NCBI RefSeq assembly: GCF_002929355.1
Contig: NZ_PJIR01000012.1
Coordinates: forward strand, 1-64,000
Origin: Arthrobacter sp. B0490
GTDB lineage: Bacteria; Actinomycetota; Actinomycetes; Actinomycetales; Micrococcaceae
Length of the DNA stretch: 64,000 bases
Reading direction: 5' to 3'
Shown here: piece by piece, positions 59,283 to 64,000 of the stretch
Layout: every line of letters starts with the position of its first letter
How positions within the stretch are numbered: position 1 is the stretch's first letter
Position numbers and translations under genes: made by a program
The notes under the pieces: generated by a model
What the model was told of the DNA's origin: nothing
Databases searched by the model: none
What the model saw: only the letters and a program-made list of their open reading frames with translations

Positions 59283-59983
59283 GTCCCGCCCCGGGCCGCA
59301 CGGCCGTCGTCGCCGGCGCCACGAGCGCGGCCGGCATCGCGCTCACCCGTCGCCTGATCGGGGACGGCCTGACCGTGGTCGCCGTCGGCTCCGACTCCGC
59401 ACGCCTCGCGGCGGCGTTCACCGGGCTCGACGGCGTCGTCCGCCAGGAGTGCGACCTCACGGACGAGGTCGCCGTGGGCGGCCTCGCCGACCGCGTGCTC
59501 GCCGACCACGGCGGCGCCGACGCGCTGTTCCACCTCGTGGGGGGCTGGCGGGGTGGCCGGGGCATCACCACCCAGACCACGGCCGACTACGACGTGCTGC
59601 ACCGGTCGGTGTTCCTCACGCTGTTCAACACCAGCCGGGCGTTCTACGACCAGCTGGCCGACGGCGCCGGGCGGCTCGCGGCCGTGACCGCGACAGCGGT
59701 GGCGGCACCGACCGCGGCGAACGCCTCCTACGCCGCGGTGAAGGCGTCGGTCGACGCCTGGCTGCAGGCCGTCGCGCAGGGCTTCGCGAAGGACGGCTCC
59801 GAGGCTGCCGCGACGGCGGTCGTCGTCAAGGCCCTCGTGGACGACGCGATGCGGCAGCAGCAACCCGAGCGGTCGTTCCCGGGCTTCACGCACGTCGACG
59901 ACCTCGCCCGCATCCTCGCCTCCCTGCCCGGCGCGCCGGCCGGCGAGGTCAACGGTGCCCGTATCGACGCCGTCCGGGCATGA
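59279..59983 (+). CDS. Short-chain dehydrogenase/reductase
   Basis: 234-residue SDR-fold protein. The cofactor loop is AVVAGATSAAGIALTRRL (GxxxAxG variant of TGxxxGxG), the NNAG-like strand is FHLVGGWRGG, and the catalytic YxxxK is YAAVKAS after AVTATAVAAPTAAN. GTG 59279 starts inside the DUF6421 stop (GTGA). The substrate is unknown. It follows the DUF6421 gene and precedes a threonine aldolase-like gene, an association I recall as conserved in streptomycetes. Confidence 0.88.
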   Translation: MSPAPGRTAVVAGATSAAGIALTRRLIGDGLTVVAVGSDSARLAAAFTGLDGVVRQECDLTDEVAVGGLADRVLADHGGADALFHLVGGWRGGRGITTQTTADYDVLHRSVFLTLFNTSRAFYDQLADGAGRLAAVTATAVAAPTAANASYAAVKASVDAWLQAVAQGFAKDGSEAAATAVVVKALVDDAMRQQQPERSFPGFTHVDDLARILASLPGAPAGEVNGARIDAVRA

Positions 59984-59995
59984 GCCCCGCTCGGG

Positions 59996-60001
59996 GATAA
60001 T
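59996..60001 (+). promoter_or_regulatory. -10-like GATAAT before the aldolase start
   Basis: GATAAT ends six bases before the GTG at 60008, the distance expected if transcription starts on the start codon itself. It favours GTG 60008 over the ATG at 60020 and a leaderless transcript. No clear -35 was found. Confidence 0.45.
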
Positions 60002-60007
60002 GGGACG

Positions 60008-61087
60008 GTGACCGACACGATGATCCCAGCCACCGTTCCCGCGCCCCTGCACGACCGCACCTCGCGCAGCTTCGCGTCCGACAACTACTCGGGTGTGCAC
60101 CCCGAGGTCCTCGCGGCCCTGGCGGCCGCCAACGAGGGGCACCAGGTGGCCTACGGCGAGGACCAGTACACCGCCCGGCTGCAGGAGGTCATGGAGCACC
60201 ACTTCGGCGAGGGCATCTCGATCTACCCGGTGTTCAACGGCACGGGCGCCAACGTGCTCTCGCTGCAGTCCATCCTGCCGCGCTGGGGAGCGGTGATCTG
60301 CCCCCAGACGGCGCACATCAACGTGGACGAGAACGCCGCGCCCGAGCGTGTCGGCGGCATCAAGCTCCTGTCCGTCCCCACACCCGACGGCAAGCTGACC
60401 CCCGAGCTCATCGACCGGGAGGCGTGGGGCTGGGGCGACCAGCACCGGGCGCAGCCGCTGGCCGTCTCGATCACCCAGACCACCGAGCTCGGCACGCTGT
60501 ACTCCGTGGCGGAGATCAGGGCGATCGCCGACCACTGCCACGCGCGCGGCATGCGCGTCCACATGGACGGTGCGCGCCTCGCGAACGCGGCGGCCGCCCT
60601 GGGCCAGCCGCTGCGTGCCTTCACACGGGATGCCGGGGTGGACATCCTGTCCTTCGGCGGCACCAAAAACGGCCTCATGTTCGGCGAGTGCATCGTCGTG
60701 CTGGACCAGGAGGCATCCACAGGCCTGGACTACCTGCGGAAGATGAACATGCAGCTCGCGTCCAAGATGCGCTTCGTCTCGGCGCAGCTCATCGCGCTGC
60801 TCGAGGGCGACCTCTGGCTCCGCTCGGCGTCGCACGCCAATGCCATGGCCGCACGCCTCACGGAGGGAGCGCGCGGTATCCAGGGTGTGACGCTCACGCA
60901 GGAGACCACCGCCAACGCCGTCTTCGCCATCCTCCCCCCGGGGGCGGCGGACCGCGTGCGCGAGAGCTTCCGGTTCTACGACTGGGACCAGGCGACCGGA
61001 GAGGTCCGGTGGATGTGCTCGTTCGACACCACGGAAGAGGACGTCGACGCGTTCCTCGACGCGATCCGCCGGGAAGTATCCGCCTGA
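60008..61087 (+). CDS. PLP-dependent threonine aldolase/beta-eliminating lyase
   Basis: 359-residue fold-type I PLP enzyme resembling low-specificity L-threonine aldolases. The N-terminus has SFASDNYSGVHPEVLAAL and YGEDQYTARL; the cofactor Lys lies in DILSFGGTKNGLMFGE (about residue 222), and RVHMDGARLANAAAAL is the Asp that contacts the PLP ring. It probably cleaves threonine or a related beta-hydroxy amino acid to glycine and an aldehyde, but beta-eliminating lyases share this layout. It ends the DUF6421-SDR-aldolase trio, though it may have its own promoter. Confidence 0.9.
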   Translation: MTDTMIPATVPAPLHDRTSRSFASDNYSGVHPEVLAALAAANEGHQVAYGEDQYTARLQEVMEHHFGEGISIYPVFNGTGANVLSLQSILPRWGAVICPQTAHINVDENAAPERVGGIKLLSVPTPDGKLTPELIDREAWGWGDQHRAQPLAVSITQTTELGTLYSVAEIRAIADHCHARGMRVHMDGARLANAAAALGQPLRAFTRDAGVDILSFGGTKNGLMFGECIVVLDQEASTGLDYLRKMNMQLASKMRFVSAQLIALLEGDLWLRSASHANAMAARLTEGARGIQGVTLTQETTANAVFAILPPGAADRVRESFRFYDWDQATGEVRWMCSFDTTEEDVDAFLDAIRREVSA

Positions 61088-61098
61088 TCCTCGCTGTC

Positions 61099-61134
61099 CG
61101 GACACCCCCGGAGGCACCCCACCGGGGGTGTCCG
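61099..61134 (+). terminator. Terminator after the aldolase gene
   Basis: Arms of 13 bp at 61099-61111 and 61122-61134 pair perfectly around a 10-base loop. It lies 12 bases after the aldolase stop. No T-tract follows. Confidence 0.75.
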
Positions 61135-61169
61135 ATCGGTACCGGACACCGGCGCGTCGCCGTGGAGCG

Positions 61170-61199
61170 CACCCCCGCAGGGCATAGCCTGCGGGGGTG
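61170..61199 (+). promoter_or_regulatory. 12-bp inverted repeat ending on the DUF3000 start codon
   Basis: CACCCCCGCAGG (61170-61181) and CCTGCGGGGGTG (61188-61199) are perfect complements around GCATAG. The right arm includes the GTG start at 61197. Inside it TAGCCT (61185-61190) could be a -10 element six bases before the GTG. The site may be a leaderless promoter, a start-codon-masking hairpin in a longer transcript, or a terminator of the upstream gene. Confidence 0.55.
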
Positions 61200-61823
61200 A
61201 GTGCTATCGGAGGCGTGTCGCAACTTCCTGCCGAGTTCCTCGACGCCCTGGCCGGCCTCCGGACGGCCGTCCGCCGCAGCGAGATCCGGCTCGAGGAGGT
61301 CCCGGCGCCCTCGCGGCTCGCCCCGTTCGCGGTGGCCCTCGGCGCGGAGGTCTTCGAGGCCACGTCGCTGCCGGTGCACGGGCCCGCGCGCGGCCTGCTC
61401 GCGTCGCCCGAGCCGGAGGAACTCGCCACGGGCCGCTTCATCCTCCTCTACGACCCCGAAGGCTCCGAGGTCTGGAACGGCCGGTTCCGCGTCGTCACCT
61501 ACATCCGCGCGCAGCTCGAGGCCGACATGGGCAACGACGCCCTGCTCGGGTCCGTCGCGTGGACCTGGCTCGTGGAGGCCCTCGAGACGCACGGCGCACG
61601 GCACCACAGCACGGGGGGCACCGCCACGAGGATCCTCTCCGAGAGCTACGGGACCCTCGAGGACCGGCCCGACACCATCGACATCGAACTCCGGGCCTCG
61701 TGGACACCCGAGACCTCCGACGTCCGCCGCCACCTCGAGGCCTGGTCCGAGATGGTGTGCACGTTCGCCGGCCTGCCACCCCTGCCTGCGGGCGTCGCCC
61801 ACCTGCCCCACCGCAGGTCCTGA
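61197..61823 (+). CDS. DUF3000 family protein
   Basis: 208-residue actinobacterial conserved protein. Typical sequence includes LPAEFLDALAGLRTAVRRSEIRLEEVPAPSRLAPFAVAL, GRFILLYDPEGSEVWNGRFRVVTYIRAQLE and WTWLVEALETHG, ending in AHLPHRRS. DUF3000 genes next to ribonuclease D are common in actinobacteria; the function is unknown. GTG 61197 lies at the end of an inverted repeat. Confidence 0.88.
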   Translation: MSAIGGVSQLPAEFLDALAGLRTAVRRSEIRLEEVPAPSRLAPFAVALGAEVFEATSLPVHGPARGLLASPEPEELATGRFILLYDPEGSEVWNGRFRVVTYIRAQLEADMGNDALLGSVAWTWLVEALETHGARHHSTGGTATRILSESYGTLEDRPDTIDIELRASWTPETSDVRRHLEAWSEMVCTFAGLPPLPAGVAHLPHRRS

Positions 61824-61988
61824 GCAGATTCGCGAGCACATCCTGGTTCCCGTCGTCCCCGCGTATCCCGGGCGGTCGCTGCAGTCGGCGTGTTCCGCCA
61901 GGACCCGTCGGCGGGCCGAGAACCATCAACGACGACGGGTTCCTCCGCTTCGGGGCGGGGCTACCCGCGGGGATAGACTGAAATCATC

Positions 61989-63299
61989 ATGACCTCCTCT
62001 ACGTCCGAACAGATGGACAGCACCGAAGCGCCCGACCCCGCCGTCGATCCCGGACCCCAGGAACTACCCCTCCTGACCGAGCCGCGCGACGGCGTCCCCC
62101 TCGTCATCGACACCCAGAGCGGCCTCGAGCGGGCCGCCGCGGCACTCGCCGCGGGAACGGGGCCTGCGGGCGTGGACGCCGAGCGGGCCTCGGGGTTCCG
62201 CTACGGACAGCGCGCGTTCCTCGTGCAGATCCGTCGCGAGGGCGCCGGCACCTGGCTGATCGATCCCGAGCCGTTCGACGACCTCCGGATCATCGACGAC
62301 GCCCTCGACGGCGTCGAATGGATCCTGCATGCCGCGAGCCAGGACCTGCCCTGCCTGTCCGAGCTCGGCATGTGGCCGGACCGGCTCTTCGACACCGAGC
62401 TCGCCGCGCGCCTCGCGGGCCTCCCCCGGGTCGGTCTCGCCGCCGTCATCGAATCGCAGCTCGGGTTCAGCCTCGCGAAGGAGCACTCCGCCGCGGACTG
62501 GTCGAAGCGCCCGCTGCCGGAGCCGTGGCTCCGCTACGCGGCACTCGACGTCGAGGTCCTGCCGGAGCTGCGGGAGAAGCTGGCCGGACTGCTGCAGCAG
62601 GACGGGAAGCTCGCCATCGCCGAGGAGGAGTTCGAGCACATCCGGAGCACTCCCCCGGCGGAGCCGCGCGTCGACCCGTGGCGCCGCACCTCCGGGCTGC
62701 ACCAGCTGCGCGACCGGCGGCAGCTCGCCGCCGTCCGGCAGATGTGGCTCGAACGCGAGGATCTCGCTCAGCGTCGCGACGTCGCACCGGGCCGCCTCAT
62801 CCCCGACTCGGCGATCGTGGCAGCGGCGAAGGCCATGCCCTCCACCGTCCCCCAGTTGCTGGCCACGAAGGGCTTCCACGGCCGGGCGGCCCAGAAGGAA
62901 GCGCCACGCTGGCTGAAGTGCATCAGCGAGGCACGGAAGCTGACGGAACTCCCGCCCCTCCACGTCTCCACGAACGCCCCGCCGCCGCCGCGGGTCTGGG
63001 CGGAGAAGGACCCCGAGGCGGCCGCACGCCTGCAGACCGCACGGCCGCGGGTGGCCAAGCACGCGGAGAAGCTCGGCATGCCCGTCGAGAACCTGCTTAC
63101 CCCTGACTACCTGCGCCGTATCGCGTGGCGTCCCCCGACGGAGCTCTCGCTCGAGTCGGTCTCCGCAGCACTGGCGGAGCTCGGCGCGCGCCCCTGGCAG
63201 GTCGAGCAGGTCGCCGCGATCATCACCGTGGCCTTCCTCGACCCGGACCCCCTTCCCGCGAAGGGCCGCCAGCCGGGCCAGGAGCCGTCCGACGACTGA
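61989..63299 (+). CDS. rnd: Ribonuclease D (HRDC domain)
   Basis: 436-residue 3'-5' exoribonuclease for tRNA processing. The DEDD catalytic residues are visible in GVDAERASGFRYGQRAFLVQI (Exo I), HAASQDLPCLSEL (Exo II) and LRYAALDVEVLPEL (Exo III). An HRDC domain follows (LHQLRDRRQLAAVRQMWLEREDLAQ). A TAGACT at about 61974-61979 lies near the ATG at 61989 and may be its -10. DUF3000 precedes it. Confidence 0.94.
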   Translation: MTSSTSEQMDSTEAPDPAVDPGPQELPLLTEPRDGVPLVIDTQSGLERAAAALAAGTGPAGVDAERASGFRYGQRAFLVQIRREGAGTWLIDPEPFDDLRIIDDALDGVEWILHAASQDLPCLSELGMWPDRLFDTELAARLAGLPRVGLAAVIESQLGFSLAKEHSAADWSKRPLPEPWLRYAALDVEVLPELREKLAGLLQQDGKLAIAEEEFEHIRSTPPAEPRVDPWRRTSGLHQLRDRRQLAAVRQMWLEREDLAQRRDVAPGRLIPDSAIVAAAKAMPSTVPQLLATKGFHGRAAQKEAPRWLKCISEARKLTELPPLHVSTNAPPPPRVWAEKDPEAAARLQTARPRVAKHAEKLGMPVENLLTPDYLRRIAWRPPTELSLESVSAALAELGARPWQVEQVAAIITVAFLDPDPLPAKGRQPGQEPSDD

Positions 63300-63322
63300 C
63301 CCGGAGGGACCCGGCGAGCCGC

Positions 63323-63353
63323 TTGCACGCTATGTTACCGGCCAGTAACATAG
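63323..63353 (+). promoter_or_regulatory. Promoter with palindromic operator upstream of the thiolase gene
   Basis: TTGCAC (63323-63328) and TAACAT (63346-63351) form a sigma-70-like -35/-10 pair with a 17-bp spacer. A perfect palindrome, CTATGTTAC-N6-GTAACATAG (63330-63353), fills the spacer and covers the -10, so a bound dimeric repressor would block RNA polymerase. TetR-family regulators control fatty acid degradation genes through such sites; no regulator gene is in the window. Confidence 0.8.
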
Positions 63354-63385
63354 GCGCGGATCAACAACTCGAAGAGGAGCAACAG

Positions 63386-64000
63386 GTGAGCCTACAAACC
63401 GGGACCCCGTCCACAGGCAGGACGTCACGTGCAGCGCGTGCCGTCCGCGACGTCGTCTTCGTCGACGGAGTGCGGACCCCCTTCGGCAAGGCGGGTGACA
63501 AGGGCATCTACGCGGGCATGCGCGCCGACGACCTCGTCGTGAAATGCATCCGCGACCTGCTCCGCCGGAATCCGTCGCTGCCGCCCGAGCGGGTGGACGA
63601 CGTCGCGATCGCCGCCACCACGCAGACCGGCGACCAGGGCCTGACCATCGGCCGCACCGCAGCCCTCCTCGCGGGACTACCCCGGACCGTCCCCGGCTTC
63701 GCGATCGACCGCATGTGCGCCGGCGCGATGACCGCCGTGACCACCACGGCGTCGGGCATCGCCTTCGGCGCGTACGACGTCGTCATCGCCGGCGGCGTGG
63801 AGCACATGGGCAACCACCCCATGGGAGCCGGCGCGGACCCGAACCCTCGCTTCCAGTCGGAGCGGATCGTGGACCCCGCCGCCCTGAACATGGGCAACAC
63901 GGCGGAGAACCTGCACGACCGCTTCCCGGCCATCACCAAGGAGCGGGCGGACACGTACGCGGTCCGCAGCCAGCAGAAGCTCGCGGCGGCCTACGAGGCC
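63386..64000 (+). CDS. Acetyl-CoA acetyltransferase / thiolase (partial)
   Basis: The first 205 residues of a thiolase; the gene runs off the right edge. Recognisable sequence is DVVFVDGVRTPFGKAG, then QTGDQGLTIGRTAALLAG and IDRMCAGAMTAVTTTASGI, with the catalytic Cys at residue 111, and VIAGGVEHMGNHPMG. Thiolases cleave or form beta-ketoacyl-CoA in fatty acid oxidation. GTG 63386 has AAGAGGAG upstream, with a controlled promoter before it. A fadB-type gene would be expected next, outside the window. Confidence 0.93.
   Translation, partial: MSLQTGTPSTGRTSRAARAVRDVVFVDGVRTPFGKAGDKGIYAGMRADDLVVKCIRDLLRRNPSLPPERVDDVAIAATTQTGDQGLTIGRTAALLAGLPRTVPGFAIDRMCAGAMTAVTTTASGIAFGAYDVVIAGGVEHMGNHPMGAGADPNPRFQSERIVDPAALNMGNTAENLHDRFPAITKERADTYAVRSQQKLAAAYEA

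Noticed and set aside
59072-61441. 789-residue minus-strand ORF across the SDR and aldolase genes
   Set aside because: Shadow of the coding strand; no start signal or motif.

Overview
This window is chromosomal DNA from a high-GC actinobacterium. It most resembles an Arthrobacter-type member of the Micrococcaceae. The evidence is uniformly GC-rich coding sequence with frequent GTG starts, actinobacterial marker genes (mihF, an acVLRF1-type release factor, DUF3000 and DUF6421 proteins, a PriA without ATPase motifs) and a housekeeping order also known from mycobacteria (pyrR-pyrB-pyrC-membrane protein-carA-carB-pyrF-mihF-gmk-rpoZ-coaBC-metK-priA, later def-fmt-rsmB-rpe). The genus is an inference from gene content and style; no 16S rRNA gene is present.

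Positions 1 to about 16,000 are looser and more accessory. They hold a potassium channel, a CGNR-type regulator diverging from a small Cys-rich protein, a GAF-domain gene in a chain of overlapping small ORFs, two genes that look frameshifted (4417-5293 and 12620-12942), an SRPBCC protein, a lipoprotein, a two-gene Trk/Ktr-type potassium uptake operon, a hydrolase, a GNAT acetyltransferase, a DinB-like protein, a TPR protein, and a LuxR-type regulator next to a SAM methyltransferase.

Positions 16,097 to 31,325 are one long minus-strand block: pyrimidine biosynthesis (pyrR, pyrB, pyrC, membrane protein, carA, carB, pyrF), then mihF, gmk, rpoZ, coaBC, metK and priA. The pyr genes overlap at nearly every junction, and a PyrR-type RNA loop sits just upstream of the pyrR ribosome binding site. 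A PrsW-type protease gene diverges from this block. Positions 32,852 to 43,907 are a second minus-strand block: rpsD, a DUF948 protein, a small membrane-anchored protein, alaS, ruvX, mltG, the shikimate genes aroE, aroC, aroK and aroB, then efp and nusB. The ruvX gene appears to start with CTG inside the alaS stop codon.

Positions 44,206 to 51,612 carry rarA, a divergent acVLRF1 gene, and the def-fmt-rsmB-rpe translation block preceded by a PD-(D/E)XK nuclease-like gene. A Gly-Cys-Val-Gly tRNA array follows (51,785-52,182), with two intrinsic terminators. The rest holds an orphan MT0933-type antitoxin, zapE, rhodanese-sufE, a convergent hydrolase, a USP-like protein with msrB, a DUF6421-SDR-threonine-aldolase trio, DUF3000 and RNase D genes, and the start of a thiolase gene. 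The thiolase promoter is covered by a perfect palindrome.

I did not find a CRISPR array, an intact mobile element, a prophage or an obvious defence island. The strongest unusual signals are regulatory or start-site features: the ruvX CTG start, the PyrR loop, the thiolase operator, and the -10 and hairpin elements placed against the starts at 60,008 and 61,197.
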